Positions 16,113 to 25,789 of a stretch of DNA of 63,199 nucleotides are shown piece by piece. A program made the position numbers and the translations under genes. Each line of letters begins with the position of its first letter. Position 1 is the first letter of the stretch. The notes below the pieces were generated by a model, which was not told where the DNA came from, did no database searches, and worked only from the letters and a program-made list of their open reading frames with translations. This DNA comes from an uncultured Acetatifactor sp. (GTDB lineage: Bacteria > Bacillota > Clostridia > Lachnospirales > Lachnospiraceae), in contig CAKRUB010000014.1 of NCBI GenBank assembly GCA_934402375.1, positions 1-63,199 of the forward strand. Direction: 5' to 3'.

Positions 16113-17000
16113 ATGAACAGAAGAAACCAGAATCTGATGCATCTGATCAGACGGGTGCATGGGCTTGTGGAAAATCCTGATCTGGAAAAACACAGGCAGT
16201 CACAGGATGCGATCGGGGCGATGATGAGCAACTCCAAGGCTGTCAGCTACAGGGAATTTAAAATTGAAGATATTGATGCGGAATGGGTCAGTGTAAACAG
16301 GGCGCACATGAAGAAATATATTCTCCTCCATTGTCATGGCGGTGGATATTCGACCGGAAGCAGAATCTATGCGAGGACGCTGACCTCAAAGCTGGCGGAA
16401 TCCACCTCGATGGATGTGCTGTGCTTTGACTACAGGCTGGCGCCTGAGCATCCCTATCCGGCGGCGACCGAGGACGCGATGAAGGTCTGGAACTATCTGA
16501 TGCTGCTCGGCTATGGGGCGAGGGATATTATTCTGACGGGAGATTCCGCCGGCGGAAATCTTGCGCTGTCTCTTACATTAAAGCTGAAGCAGGAGGGAAG
16601 ACTTCTGCCGCGCGGGCTGGTGCTGATGTCTCCTTGGACGGATCTGACCTCCTCCGGGCGATCCTTTGAGAGCAAGGCTGAGCTTGATCCGGTTCTGAAC
16701 AAGGCATATATTGACCGGATGGTGGAGGCATATGCAGGAGGACAGGAGCTTAAGAATCCGCTTGTGTCGCCGCTGTTCGGGGATTTTGAGGGCTTCCCGC
16801 CGACCTATATCCAGGTGGGAGAGAATGAGATTTTGCTGAGTGATTCCGAACGGCTGCATCAGGCGTTTGTCGATGCGAACGTTTCCGTGCGGATGGATAT
16901 GTATCCCGGAATGTGGCACGTTTTTCAGATGTCGCCGGTGAAGGCAGCAAGGATTGCCATGGATAAAAATGCGGAATTTATTTATGATATTTGCCGCTAG
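16113..17000 (+). CDS. Alpha/beta hydrolase, hormone-sensitive-lipase family esterase
   Basis: A 295-residue esterase. It has the oxyanion-hole motif H75-GGG, the nucleophile elbow GDSAG with Ser145, and a C-terminal catalytic His in MWHVF. The usual catalytic Asp position (G-x-x-D-x-L) reads GENEIL, so the acid may be Glu. It probably hydrolyses short acyl esters. The start has GGGAGAAG upstream. It closes the acyltransferase / zinc-ribbon / esterase set, so one enzyme may add and the other remove an acyl group on the same product, or the two may act on different steps. Confidence 0.88.
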   Translation: MNRRNQNLMHLIRRVHGLVENPDLEKHRQSQDAIGAMMSNSKAVSYREFKIEDIDAEWVSVNRAHMKKYILLHCHGGGYSTGSRIYARTLTSKLAESTSMDVLCFDYRLAPEHPYPAATEDAMKVWNYLMLLGYGARDIILTGDSAGGNLALSLTLKLKQEGRLLPRGLVLMSPWTDLTSSGRSFESKAELDPVLNKAYIDRMVEAYAGGQELKNPLVSPLFGDFEGFPPTYIQVGENEILLSDSERLHQAFVDANVSVRMDMYPGMWHVFQMSPVKAARIAMDKNAEFIYDICR

Positions 17001-17099
17001 AAAAAAGGAAAACCGGGTTTTGCGCAGAATACATAGATTGGAGATTGTTTTTACCTGTATACGTTTAGTGTGCCGGTCTACGGCAGAAGGTGAGGAAAC

Positions 17100-18107
17100 A
17101 TGACAATCAGAGAGAGCTTGGAACTGAGGGAAAAGGAATATTTAAGCCCTTACGCATCGTTGAGCATGAATTCCAAGGGGAGACTGAAGGAGGAAGTGGA
17201 GTGTGATATTCGTCCCGCATTCCAGCGCGACAGGGATAAGATATTGCACTGCAAGGCGTTTCGCAGACTGAAGGATAAGACGCAGGTCTTTCTGTCCCCG
17301 GAGGGAGACCATTATCGCACCAGACTGACGCACACCCTCGAGGTGTCGCAGAATGCGCGGACGATAGCCAAAGCATTGAAGCTGAACGAGGATCTTGTCG
17401 AGGCGATCGCGCTGGGACATGATCTGGGGCATACACCGTTCGGTCATGCGGGGGAGAGGGCGCTGAACAGAGTCTGCCCGCTGGGCTTCGAGCACAGCCA
17501 GCAGAGTGTCCGTACGGTCGACAGGCTGGAGAGAGGTGGACAGGGGCTGAATCTGACATATGAGGTCAGGGACGGAATTCTGAACCATCAGACAATCGGA
17601 AAACCGCATACGCTGGAGGGAAAGGTGGTACGGCTGTCTGACAAAATATCCTATATCCATCACGATATGGATGACGCCGTGCGCGCCGGCATACTCAAGG
17701 AGAGCGATGTCCCCAAGGAGATCAGGGATGTAATCGGCAGCACGCCGAGTGAGAGGCTTGACCACTTTGTGCATGACATCGTGACGAACAGCATGGGAAA
17801 GAATGACATCTGCATGTCGGAGAGCATTGACAAGGCAATGCGGGATATGCGCCAGTTTATGTTTGAAAATGTCTATCAGAACCCGGTTGCGAAGGGTGAG
17901 GAGGGCAAGGCGGAGATGCTGACGGAGACACTCTACCAGCATTTCATGAAGCATATTGACGACATGCCTGAGGAATATTTAAACCTGCTCTCGGAGGGAG
18001 AGCCGAGGGAACAGGTAGTCTGTGACTATGTGGGCGCCATGACGGATCGCTTCGCCATTGCGCTGTACGAGGAGATCTACATACCGAAGTCATGGATCTT
18101 ATTGTAA
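17100..18107 (+). CDS. dgt: Deoxyguanosinetriphosphate triphosphohydrolase-like HD protein
   Basis: A 335-residue dNTP triphosphohydrolase of the short (type 2) class. It has RTRLTHTLEVSQ for the first metal His, LGHDLGHTPFGHAGE for the HD pair (His/Asp ~106-107), and a later YIHHDMDDA block. It cleaves dNTPs to nucleosides plus triphosphate, limiting dNTP pools. It is the first gene of the dgt-dnaG-rpoD cluster typical of Clostridia. The ribosome site is GGTGAGGAAAC before ATG 17100. Confidence 0.93.
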   Translation: MTIRESLELREKEYLSPYASLSMNSKGRLKEEVECDIRPAFQRDRDKILHCKAFRRLKDKTQVFLSPEGDHYRTRLTHTLEVSQNARTIAKALKLNEDLVEAIALGHDLGHTPFGHAGERALNRVCPLGFEHSQQSVRTVDRLERGGQGLNLTYEVRDGILNHQTIGKPHTLEGKVVRLSDKISYIHHDMDDAVRAGILKESDVPKEIRDVIGSTPSERLDHFVHDIVTNSMGKNDICMSESIDKAMRDMRQFMFENVYQNPVAKGEEGKAEMLTETLYQHFMKHIDDMPEEYLNLLSEGEPREQVVCDYVGAMTDRFAIALYEEIYIPKSWILL

Positions 18108-18143
18108 ACGGCCGGGAAAGCATCCGGTCTTGTGGAGGTATGG

Positions 18144-19916
18144 ATGTACTATCCAGAGGAACTAGTTGAGGAGATCAGATCAAAAAATGATATAGTGGAT
18201 GTGGTGTCCGGGTATGTCAGGCTGCAGAAAAAGGGCGGTAACTATTGGGCATGCTGTCCCTTCCACGGGGAGAAGACACCCTCCTTCTCCGTTTCGGGCA
18301 GCAAGCAGATGTATCACTGCTTCGGCTGCGGTGTCAGCGGAAACGTCTATACCTTTGTGATGAAATATGAGAATTATTCCTTCCCGGAGGCGGTGAAGCT
18401 CCTTGCGGAGCGTGCGGGAGTGAAGCTGCCGGAGATGGAATACACCGAGGAGCAGAAGCGGAAGGCGGGAAAGCGTGCGAGGCTGCTTGAGGTCAACAAG
18501 GAAGCGGCGAAATTCTTTTATTATCAGCTGCGTTCGCCGCACGGAGCCGTCGGCTATCAGTATCTGAAGAAGAGGGAACTGACGGATGAGACGATGCATC
18601 ATTTCGGGCTCGGTTATGCCGGAAAGAACGGAGCCGAGCTGGTGCAGTACCTCAGGAGCAAGGGCTTTGAGGACGAACTGATCAAGGAGGCGGGGCTTGC
18701 AAATTACTCGGAGCGGCACGGATTGCTGAGCCAGTTCTGGAACCGGGTAATGTACCCCATTCAGGACGCCAACAACAGAGTGATCGGCTTTGGCGGCAGA
18801 GTCATGGGGGATGGGGAGCCGAAGTATCTGAATTCCCCCGAGACGCCGGTATTTGACAAGCGCCGGAATCTGTACGGACTGAACTTTGCGCGGACGGCGA
18901 GAAGTGGGAATATTATCATCTGTGAGGGCTATATGGATGTCATTTCCATGCATCAGGCGGGCTTCACACAGGCGGTCGCGTCTCTGGGAACGGCGTTCAC
19001 GCCGGAACAGGCGAACCTGCTCCGCAGATATACGGAGAATGTCCTGCTCGCCTACGACAGCGACGGTGCCGGAGTCAAGGCGGCACTGCGCGGTATAGGG
19101 ATTCTGCGGGATGCCGGGCTGACCGGTCGTGTCATTAACATGAAGCCGTACAAGGATCCGGACGAGTTTATGAAGGCACTCGGCAAGGAAGCCTTTCAGG
19201 AGCGGATTGATCACGCGGAGAACAGCTTTTTCTTTGAAATCAGGATTCTTGAGGGGCAGTTTGACATGAATGACCCGGAGTCCAAGACGAAGTTCCACAG
19301 AGAGATTGCGAAGAAGCTCTGTGAGTTTTCGGAGGATGTGGAACGGGATAATTATTTGCAGGCGATTGCGGAGAAATATTTCATAGGCATTGAAAATCTG
19401 CGAAAGCTTGTCGCGGGCTACGCAGCGCAGACAGGGCTTGCGAAGCCGGTGGAGCGGCCGAGATCCGGCGTACAGCAGAAGAATCACCCGGAGGAAAACG
19501 CGAGAAAGGTGCAGAGGCTTCTGCTGACTTGGATTACGGACGAGCCTTCGGTTTATGAAAAGGTCAGAAAATATATCGCAGCCGACGACTTTACGGAGGA
19601 GCTGTACCGGAAGGTTGCGGAACGGCTCTTTGCGGACATGGACACCGGACAGTTTAATCCCGCCGGAATCATCAGCACCTTCGAGGATGAGGAGGAGCAG
19701 CGGCAGGCGGCGGAGCTGTTTAACACGAATCTGCCGGAGCTGGGAACGAAGCAGGAAAGGGAAAAGGCGTTCCACGACATATTACTTTCCGTAAAAAAGA
19801 ACAGTTATGAATATTTTTGTGGGAAAATGGGCAGTGATGTAAATGCATTGAGTCAGGTAATCGCCGGCAAGAAGGCGTTGGAGGAGCTGGCAAAGGCGCA
19901 TATTTCGCTGGATTAA
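18144..19916 (+). CDS. dnaG: DNA primase
   Basis: A 590-residue DNA primase that makes RNA primers at the replication fork. The N-terminal CHC2 zinc finger is C38-x2-H41 ... C59-x2-C62. The TOPRIM catalytic core has the conserved Glu in IIICEGYMD (~262) and the acidic pair in AYDSDGAG (~303-310). The C-terminal helicase-binding region follows. ATG 18144 is preferred over the in-frame GTG 18132 because GGAGG (18134-18138) fits it. rpoD follows 55 bp later. Confidence 0.97.
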   Translation: MYYPEELVEEIRSKNDIVDVVSGYVRLQKKGGNYWACCPFHGEKTPSFSVSGSKQMYHCFGCGVSGNVYTFVMKYENYSFPEAVKLLAERAGVKLPEMEYTEEQKRKAGKRARLLEVNKEAAKFFYYQLRSPHGAVGYQYLKKRELTDETMHHFGLGYAGKNGAELVQYLRSKGFEDELIKEAGLANYSERHGLLSQFWNRVMYPIQDANNRVIGFGGRVMGDGEPKYLNSPETPVFDKRRNLYGLNFARTARSGNIIICEGYMDVISMHQAGFTQAVASLGTAFTPEQANLLRRYTENVLLAYDSDGAGVKAALRGIGILRDAGLTGRVINMKPYKDPDEFMKALGKEAFQERIDHAENSFFFEIRILEGQFDMNDPESKTKFHREIAKKLCEFSEDVERDNYLQAIAEKYFIGIENLRKLVAGYAAQTGLAKPVERPRSGVQQKNHPEENARKVQRLLLTWITDEPSVYEKVRKYIAADDFTEELYRKVAERLFADMDTGQFNPAGIISTFEDEEEQRQAAELFNTNLPELGTKQEREKAFHDILLSVKKNSYEYFCGKMGSDVNALSQVIAGKKALEELAKAHISLD

Positions 19917-19971
19917 GGCAATGATTATATCAGGGAGCGGAGTTTCCCGAAGGAAGGATGGAATTACTACA

Positions 19972-21084
19972 ATGGATGAAAACACACAGGCAAGGTTTGA
20001 CGAGAAGGTCAAGGAGCTTTTAGCTGCCGCGAAGAAAAAGAAAAATGTGCTGGAGTATCAGGAAATCAATGACTTTTTTGCGGACATGCCTTTGGAGGAG
20101 GAGCAGTTCGAGAGAATCCTGGAGGTACTGGAGCAGAACAATGTGGATGTGCTGCGTATCACGGATGACGATGACGTGGATGATGAAGAGATCATTCTGA
20201 CAGAAGAGGATGAGGTGGATGTGGAGAACATCGACCTTTCCGTGCCGGACGGAATCAGCATTGAAGACCCTGTCCGTATGTACCTGAAGGAGATCGGAAA
20301 GGTTCCGCTGCTTTCCGCAGAGGAAGAGATCGAGCTTGCGAAGCGCATGGAGCTCGGAGACCAGGAGGCGAAAAAACGTCTGGCTGAGGCGAACCTGCGT
20401 CTGGTTGTCAGCATTGCAAAGCGCTATGTGGGAAGAGGTATGCTGTTCCTTGACCTGATTCAGGAAGGTAATCTTGGTCTGATCAAGGCGGTTGAGAAGT
20501 TCGATTACCGCAAGGGTTATAAATTTTCTACCTATGCAACATGGTGGATTCGTCAGGCAATCACAAGAGCAATCGCAGATCAGGCGAGAACCATCCGTAT
20601 TCCCGTGCATATGGTGGAGACGATCAATAAGCTGATCCGTGTCAGCAGACAGCTTCTTCAGGAGCTGGGACGCGAGCCGTCGCCGGAGGAGATCGCGGAG
20701 GAGATGAATATGCCGGTAGAGCGTGTCCGTGAGATCTTAAAGATCAGTCAGGAACCGGTATCGCTCGAGACGCCCATCGGTGAGGAGGAGGACAGCCATC
20801 TCGGAGACTTTATTCAGGATGACAATGTTCCTGTGCCCGCGGATGCGGCGGCATTTACCCTGTTGAAGGAGCAGCTTGTAGAGGTGCTCAGCACGCTGAC
20901 CGACAGGGAGCAGAAGGTGCTCAGACTGAGATTCGGTCTGGATGATGGTCGCGCGCGCACCCTCGAAGAGGTTGGCAAGGAATTTAATGTCACGCGTGAG
21001 AGAATCCGTCAGATCGAGGCGAAGGCACTCAGAAAGCTGCGTCACCCCAGCCGCAGCAGAAAGCTGAAGGATTATCTGGATTGA
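19972..21084 (+). CDS. rpoD: Primary RNA polymerase sigma factor (sigma-A)
   Basis: A 370-residue housekeeping sigma factor. It has an N-terminal region 1.1, [11 protein letters not shown] (region 1.2), the region 2 core [18 protein letters not shown] and [15 protein letters not shown] (-10 recognition), region 3, and region 4 with [19 protein letters not shown] (-35 recognition). It fits the TTGACA/TATAAT promoters found across the window. The ribosome site upstream of ATG 19972 is loosely spaced (AGGAAGGA). The trmK start overlaps its stop codon as TGATG. Confidence 0.98.
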   Translation: MDENTQARFDEKVKELLAAAKKKKNVLEYQEINDFFADMPLEEEQFERILEVLEQNNVDVLRITDDDDVDDEEIILTEEDEVDVENIDLSVPDGISIEDPVRMYLKEIGKVPLLSAEEEIELAKRMELGDQEAKKRLAEANLRLVVSIAKRYVGRGMLFLDLIQEGNLGLIKAVEKFDYRKGYKFSTYATWWIRQAITRAIADQARTIRIPVHMVETINKLIRVSRQLLQELGREPSPEEIAEEMNMPVERVREILKISQEPVSLETPIGEEEDSHLGDFIQDDNVPVPADAAAFTLLKEQLVEVLSTLTDREQKVLRLRFGLDDGRARTLEEVGKEFNVTRERIRQIEAKALRKLRHPSRSRKLKDYLD

Positions 21085-21818
21085 TGAGGGACGGACGGGT
21101 CGTCCTGTCGAGGCGGCTCGGGATGCTTGCGGATATGGTGACGCGGGGAAACCGGGTCGTGGATGTCGGGTGCGACCATGGGTTTCTATCAATTTATCTC
21201 GTACAGCAGGGCATCACCCCGAGGGTGCTGGCGATGGATGTCAGAAAGGGACCTCTGGCGGCAGCAGCGCAGCATATTGAGGAATGCGGACTGGGAGAGT
21301 ACATAGAGACCAGACTGTCGGACGGGCTGCACGAATACAGGGCAGGCGAAGCTGACACGCTCATCTGTGCGGGCATGGGCGGCAGACTGATGGCGCGGAT
21401 TGTGTCCGAGAACAGGGAGAAGGCGGAGGCGCTCGGAGAGCTGATTCTCCAGCCACAGTCGGAGCTTCGGGAATTCCGCGGATTTCTGCGGATGAACGGC
21501 TTCCTTGTCACGGCTGAGGATGCGGTCTGTGAGGAAGGAAAATATTATTTCTCGATGAGGGCGGTTCCCGACAGGAAAGGCGCTGTCTCTGCGTGGTATC
21601 CGGATGAGGAGCAGCGGCTTTTCGACGAATATGGCGAGCTATTGCTGCGGGGAAGGCATCCTGTTTTACAGCAGTATCTTTTATTCCGCAGAAAGGTCAT
21701 GTCAGAGCTTGCGGAAAAGCTTGTGCAGGAAGGAACCGGGCGCACGGCGAAGCGGCTGGCGGAAATCAAAGGGGAGTTATCCGGGATTGAGAATGCGCTT
21801 CAATGGTTTCGGGATTGA
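21084..21818 (+). CDS. trmK: tRNA (adenine22-N1)-methyltransferase
   Basis: A 244-residue SAM-dependent methyltransferase of the TrmK family, which makes m1A22 in tRNA. The Rossmann motif I is VVDVGCDHGFLSIYLVQ, the family-specific motif is ICAGMGGRLM (in place of the NPPY type), and LILQPQSE follows. The C-terminal ~70 residues are a helical extension seen in TrmK. It begins at ATG 21084 in the overlap TGATG with rpoD, the normal synteny for this gene in Firmicutes. Confidence 0.95.
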   Translation: MRDGRVVLSRRLGMLADMVTRGNRVVDVGCDHGFLSIYLVQQGITPRVLAMDVRKGPLAAAAQHIEECGLGEYIETRLSDGLHEYRAGEADTLICAGMGGRLMARIVSENREKAEALGELILQPQSELREFRGFLRMNGFLVTAEDAVCEEGKYYFSMRAVPDRKGAVSAWYPDEEQRLFDEYGELLLRGRHPVLQQYLLFRRKVMSELAEKLVQEGTGRTAKRLAEIKGELSGIENALQWFRD

Positions 21819-21875
21819 ATGAGCACAGGCCGGGGGGACAACGGCATTGAGAATCAGATTTTGGGAGGGTAGCAC

Positions 21876-23531
21876 ATGGTTACAGTGACAATACACGGTG
21901 AAAAGAGAGAGTTTGCGCAGGGGACATCCTATGAGACCATTGCGGCGGATTACCAGAAGGAATATGACGGGATGATCGCGCTGGTTTCCGTAAACGGCAA
22001 GATCAGGGAGCTGTTCAAGAAGGTGACAAAGGACTGCACGGTGGACTTCTTTACGCTGAAGGATGATGTCGGCTATAAGACCTATGTCAGAACGGCGACG
22101 ATGCTGCTTTTGAAAGGGATTTACGATGTGTTCGGCGAGGAGGCAGCCCAGCAGAGCTGTGTGGAATTTGCAATCGGGCACGGATACTATGTCAACGTCT
22201 GCGGCAAGGTGCCTGTGACGCAGGAGAGCGCGGATAAGATCAGGAGCCGGATGAAGGAGCTTGCGGAGAAGAAAATACCCTTTATGAAGCGGTCGTACCC
22301 GCTGGATGAGGCCATGGAGCTGTTTAGGGCGCGCGGGATGCAGGATAAGGAAAGACTTTTCCGTTACAGGAGAAGCTCGGCGGTCAATATCTATGACATT
22401 GAAGGCTATTACGACTATTATTACGGATATATGCTTCCGAATGCGGGATATGTGAAGTGGTTTGAGATTCTGCCGTATGAGGACGGCTTTATGCTCCTGC
22501 TTCCGACAAAGAAGAATCCGACGGAGGTTGCGCCGTTTGATGAGCGCCGAAAGCTCTTCGAGACGATGGAGGCTTCCCAGGATTGGGGCAGAAAGGCGGG
22601 AATTGAGACGGTCGGAGATCTGAATGACCAGATCTGCAGCGGTTCCATGAGCGATCTGATCCTGATTCAGGAGGCGGAGCAGGAGAGAAAGATCGGCGAG
22701 ATCGCCAAAGAGATTGTGAATCGAGGCAACGTGAAGTTTGTCATGATTGCCGGACCTTCTTCGTCCGGTAAGACGAGCTTTTCACACAGGCTTTCCATCC
22801 AGCTCCGCACTCTCGGCAAGGTGCCGCACCCGATTGGTCTGGATGATTATTTTGTTGACCGTGAGCTGACACCCAGAGATGAAAACGGAGATTACAACTT
22901 TGAATGTCTTGAGGCGCTGGACGTGAAGCAGTTTAATGAGGATATGATGAAGCTGCTGGCGGGTGAGCGCGTGGAGCTTCCGTCCTTCAACTTTAAGCTC
23001 GGCAAGCGGGAATACAGGGGAAATTACAAGCAGCTTGGGAAGGATGATATTCTGGTCATTGAGGGCATCCACGGTCTGAATGAGAGAATGTCCTATGCCC
23101 TGCCGGAGGAAAGCAAGTTCAAAATCTATATCAGTGCTCTGACGACGCTGAATATCGATGGACATAATCGTATACCGACAACCGACGGAAGACTGCTGCG
23201 GAGAATGGTGAGAGATGCCAGAACCAGAGGGGCGAGCGCCCAGAGAACGATCCAGATGTGGCCGTCGGTAAGGCGTGGGGAGGAAGAGAATATTTTCCCC
23301 TATCAGGAGGGCGCGGACGCGATGTTCAACTCGGCTCAGATCTTTGAGCTTGCGGTTTTAAAGACCTTTGCGGAGCCGTTGCTGTTCCAGATACCGAAGG
23401 ATGCGCCGGAGTACTACGAGGCAAAGAGGCTTCTGAAATTTCTCGACTATTTCCTCAGCGTTTCAAGTGAGACCCTGCCCAACAATTCCATCTGCCGCGA
23501 ATTCGTCGGCGGCAGCTGCTTCAACGTATAA
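21876..23531 (+). CDS. Nucleoside (uridine) kinase-like protein with TGS domain
   Basis: A 551-residue protein. It has an N-terminal TGS-type domain (~1-60), a threonyl-tRNA-synthetase-like second additional domain (~75-180, with the HGYYVNV strand), and a C-terminal phosphoribulokinase/uridine kinase domain with Walker A GPSSSGKTS (293-301) and the substrate loop GLDDYF. This is the large clostridial uridine kinase-like family, whose real substrate is unproven. The tRNA-synthetase-like N-terminus suggests RNA or ribosome contact. The sequence CREFVGGSCF closes the protein. It follows trmK by 57 bp. Confidence 0.9.
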   Translation: MVTVTIHGEKREFAQGTSYETIAADYQKEYDGMIALVSVNGKIRELFKKVTKDCTVDFFTLKDDVGYKTYVRTATMLLLKGIYDVFGEEAAQQSCVEFAIGHGYYVNVCGKVPVTQESADKIRSRMKELAEKKIPFMKRSYPLDEAMELFRARGMQDKERLFRYRRSSAVNIYDIEGYYDYYYGYMLPNAGYVKWFEILPYEDGFMLLLPTKKNPTEVAPFDERRKLFETMEASQDWGRKAGIETVGDLNDQICSGSMSDLILIQEAEQERKIGEIAKEIVNRGNVKFVMIAGPSSSGKTSFSHRLSIQLRTLGKVPHPIGLDDYFVDRELTPRDENGDYNFECLEALDVKQFNEDMMKLLAGERVELPSFNFKLGKREYRGNYKQLGKDDILVIEGIHGLNERMSYALPEESKFKIYISALTTLNIDGHNRIPTTDGRLLRRMVRDARTRGASAQRTIQMWPSVRRGEEENIFPYQEGADAMFNSAQIFELAVLKTFAEPLLFQIPKDAPEYYEAKRLLKFLDYFLSVSSETLPNNSICREFVGGSCFNV

Positions 23532-23552
23532 GGCGCACCAGTTCTGCCGTGC

Positions 23553-23617
23553 AGAAACAGCCATGCCCTACGCGCGTGCGAGCTTGCTCGCAAAGCGCCC
23601 AGGGCATGACTGTTTCT
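23553..23617. repeat. Long hairpin downstream of the TGS-kinase gene
   Basis: AGAAACAG-CATGCCCT (23553-23569) pairs with AGGGCATG-CTGTTTCT (23601-23617) across one mismatch. An inner hairpin, GCGAGC/GCTCGC, lies in the loop. No T-tract follows. Confidence 0.7.
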
Positions 23618-23621
23618 ATAA

Positions 23622-23915
23622 GGCGGTACGCCTTATATGAGCAATGCCTGCTGAGCAGGCATGCGAATAGGCAGAACTGGAAGGAAGCCGTGCGGGCGGT
23701 ACGCCTTATATGAGCAATGCCTGCTGAGCAGGCATGCGAATAGGCAGAACTGGAAGGAAGCCGTGCGGGCGGTACGCCTTATATGAGCAATGCCTGCTAT
23801 GCAGGCATGCGAATAGGCAGAACTGAGGAAACTGCAGTTGGCAGGAGCAATGCCTGCTATGCAGGCATGCGAATAGGCAGAACTGGAAGGAAGCCGTGCG
23901 GGCGGGACGCGAAGT
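23622..23915. repeat. 73-bp tandem repeat array (three full units and one partial)
   Basis: The unit boundaries GGCGGT recur at 23622, 23695 and 23768, exactly 73 bp apart, and a partial fourth unit resumes at about 23847. Each unit holds a hairpin, ATGCCTGCT/AGCAGGCAT, and ends GGCAGAACTGGAAGGAAGCC. The hairpin loop differs between units (TGA-type in units 1 and 2, TAT-type in 3 and 4), and unit 3's tail is replaced by an unrelated stretch. It is non-coding; the reverse-strand open frame over it is only a translation of the repeat. Confidence 0.9.
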
Positions 23916-23924
23916 CTCATCCGT

Positions 23925-24117
23925 CTGAAATTGTCCGAATTGTTTTCAGGGTTCCGGAACCAAGTTGTGCTAAGTGTTGACCAAACAGCTAAGGACACTC
24001 GCAAAAATCCTTAACTCGCTGCGCTCAAACAGGCGGATTTTTGCTCATAACGCTCTTTTGTCACCACGAAGCACAACTAGAGGTTCCTACACATTCAAAC
24101 AATTCAGACAATTACAG
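23925..24117. repeat. 193-bp near-palindromic element
   Basis: The arms 23925-23979 and 24061-24117 are inverted copies with scattered differences. The best blocks are AATTGTC-GAATTGTTT, GGAACC (23956-23961) with GGTTCC (24082-24087), and AGTTGTGCT with AGCACAACT. Inside, GCAAAAATCC (24001-24010) pairs with GGATTTTTGC (24034-24043). Together with the hairpin and tandem array upstream it fills the whole 650-bp gap between the TGS-kinase and membrane glycosyltransferase genes. Confidence 0.75.
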
Positions 24118-24181
24118 CCTATCGGAGTTTTGCACCGGTAGCAGGAATAGTGTCTGCTAGGCACGACGAAGGGAGAAGGAC

Positions 24182-25774
24182 ATGCAGGATACAAAGGAGA
24201 CATCGAGCCGCCGGCAGAACGCTCTGTTCCGGCTGGCAAATGTCGTAGTGAAAATAGTGGGAATAGCAATCTTTCTTGTTCTGGTGCGTCTCAGTCTGTG
24301 CTATACCCAGTACATGATGCCGGGAGAGATTGAGAGGATGATAACGGTAAGGGACAGCGTGCCGCAGAACCTTGCCTTTCTTGCTATCTGGATTCTGATT
24401 GGCGTATTTCTGATTCTTCTGGAGAAAAAGCTCGGGGAAGCTGCGAGGAAGAGACTGTCGACAATCGCGCTTATCGCGGCGATGCTGGTGGTCGCAGTAC
24501 AGAGCTTCTGGTGGATCTTTTCGGCGGTGCGCGTGCCGGTGGGAGATCAGGCATTTATCTATGGCGGCGCATCCTATTTTCAGGAGGGCAGCTATGTCTT
24601 TCTGGATAGGGGAGGCTATTACTATCTGTATCCTCATCAGCTCGGGCTGACGGCGCTGATGGAAGCGCTGTTCTGCGTGGTCGGAACCTATAATTATATG
24701 GCGTTTGAGGTCATATGTGCCGTGCTGGCGGTAGGCATTGTGCTGGTGGGCTATCTTTTTCTGAGGGAAGTGACGGACAGTCTGGCGGCGATTCTGATGT
24801 ACTGTGTTTCCATGACAGCCTGTCTGCCGATGATCTTTTATACCAGCTGGGTGTACGGAGATCTGCCGAGTATCTTTTTTCTTTTGCTGTGTGCGTGGGG
24901 GCTGTTGCGTCTGGAGAAAACGCGGAAGCTGAAGTGGGTCTTTGTGGCGGCGTTCGCCATGATGATGGCGATGCTGGTACGGCTGAACAGTGTTATATTC
25001 CTGATTGCGGCATGTATTGTCGGCTGCCTGTGTGCCCTGCAGCATAAGAACTTTAAGCTTATTATCGCGCTGGCGTTATCGATTCTGCTGCCGGTGATCG
25101 CCTATGGCGGAATCTATAAAATGTACGAAGACCGATCCGGCTATGAGCATTTTGAGGGAATTCCGGCAGTCGGCTTCATTGCGATGGGATTGCAGGAGAA
25201 TTATCTCGGAAACGGATGGTACAGTGATTACCATAAGACCGTTTTCTGGGAGACGGATTGTGACAGGCAGAAGACTGCGGAGATCTCGGAGGAGAAGATC
25301 AGGGAGAGACTGCAGGAATTTCGGAATGATCCCCGGATGGCGTATCAGTTTTTCTACCAGAAGATGGCATCCCAGTGGGATGCGCCCCTGTTCCAGTCAC
25401 TCTATTTCAACGGAGACTACTCGGATGAGAATATGCCGGGGCAGGACACTCTGGTCTATAAGCTGTCCCATGAATATTTTGGCAGGGCGCTTGCGGTTGC
25501 GGACAGACTGCAGTTCATAATCTACGCGGGTATGCTTTTTTATTTTATGTTCTGCGTGAAAGGCAGAAGCGAGATCCTGTGGCATGTGCTTGCGGTCACC
25601 ATTATAGGCGGATTTCTTTTCAGTATATTCTGGGAGGCAAAGGCGAGATACATTTTCCCGTATTACATACTGATGTTCCCGATGGCGGCGGTGGGATACC
25701 GGGAACTGTACTGTTCGGCAGGACAGCTTTATTCAAAGGTTCGGGCTTGTTTTTTGAAGAAGAATAGGGTATAG
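24182..25774 (+). CDS. Polytopic membrane protein, glycosyltransferase-39/ArnT-like
   Basis: A 530-residue protein with about eleven to twelve hydrophobic segments. The pattern, a long first extracytoplasmic loop with PVGDQAFIYGGASYF, a HQLGLT motif and a large soluble loop near residues 315-420, matches lipid-linked-sugar glycosyltransferases of the dolichyl-phosphate-mannose / ArnT class common in Lachnospiraceae. The Asp in GDQ would be the likely catalytic acid. It probably adds sugars to cell-surface polymers. GGGAGAAGG lies just before ATG 24182. Its 3' end contains the rnpB promoter. Confidence 0.7.
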   Translation: MQDTKETSSRRQNALFRLANVVVKIVGIAIFLVLVRLSLCYTQYMMPGEIERMITVRDSVPQNLAFLAIWILIGVFLILLEKKLGEAARKRLSTIALIAAMLVVAVQSFWWIFSAVRVPVGDQAFIYGGASYFQEGSYVFLDRGGYYYLYPHQLGLTALMEALFCVVGTYNYMAFEVICAVLAVGIVLVGYLFLREVTDSLAAILMYCVSMTACLPMIFYTSWVYGDLPSIFFLLLCAWGLLRLEKTRKLKWVFVAAFAMMMAMLVRLNSVIFLIAACIVGCLCALQHKNFKLIIALALSILLPVIAYGGIYKMYEDRSGYEHFEGIPAVGFIAMGLQENYLGNGWYSDYHKTVFWETDCDRQKTAEISEEKIRERLQEFRNDPRMAYQFFYQKMASQWDAPLFQSLYFNGDYSDENMPGQDTLVYKLSHEYFGRALAVADRLQFIIYAGMLFYFMFCVKGRSEILWHVLAVTIIGGFLFSIFWEAKARYIFPYYILMFPMAAVGYRELYCSAGQLYSKVRACFLKKNRV

Positions 25775-25775
25775 T
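25747..25775 (+). promoter_or_regulatory. Promoter of rnpB
   Basis: -35 TTGTTT (25747-25752), 17-base spacer, -10 TATAGT (25770-25775), inside the 3' end of the upstream gene. Confidence 0.65.
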
Positions 25776-25789
25776 AGACAGGTAAGTAA

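Noticed and set aside
18180..19775. 531-codon open frame on the minus strand
   Set aside because: It lies wholly inside dnaG in a mirror frame; the product is Leu/Arg-rich without any motif, and the plus-strand primase is unmistakable.
23622..23915. Possible CRISPR array
   Set aside because: The repeats are directly adjacent 73-bp units without unique spacers, and there are no cas genes.
23633..24004. Minus-strand ORF with repeated ACIAGIA peptides
   Set aside because: It is only the translation of the 73-bp tandem repeats; there is no ribosome site, and the element behaves as non-coding.
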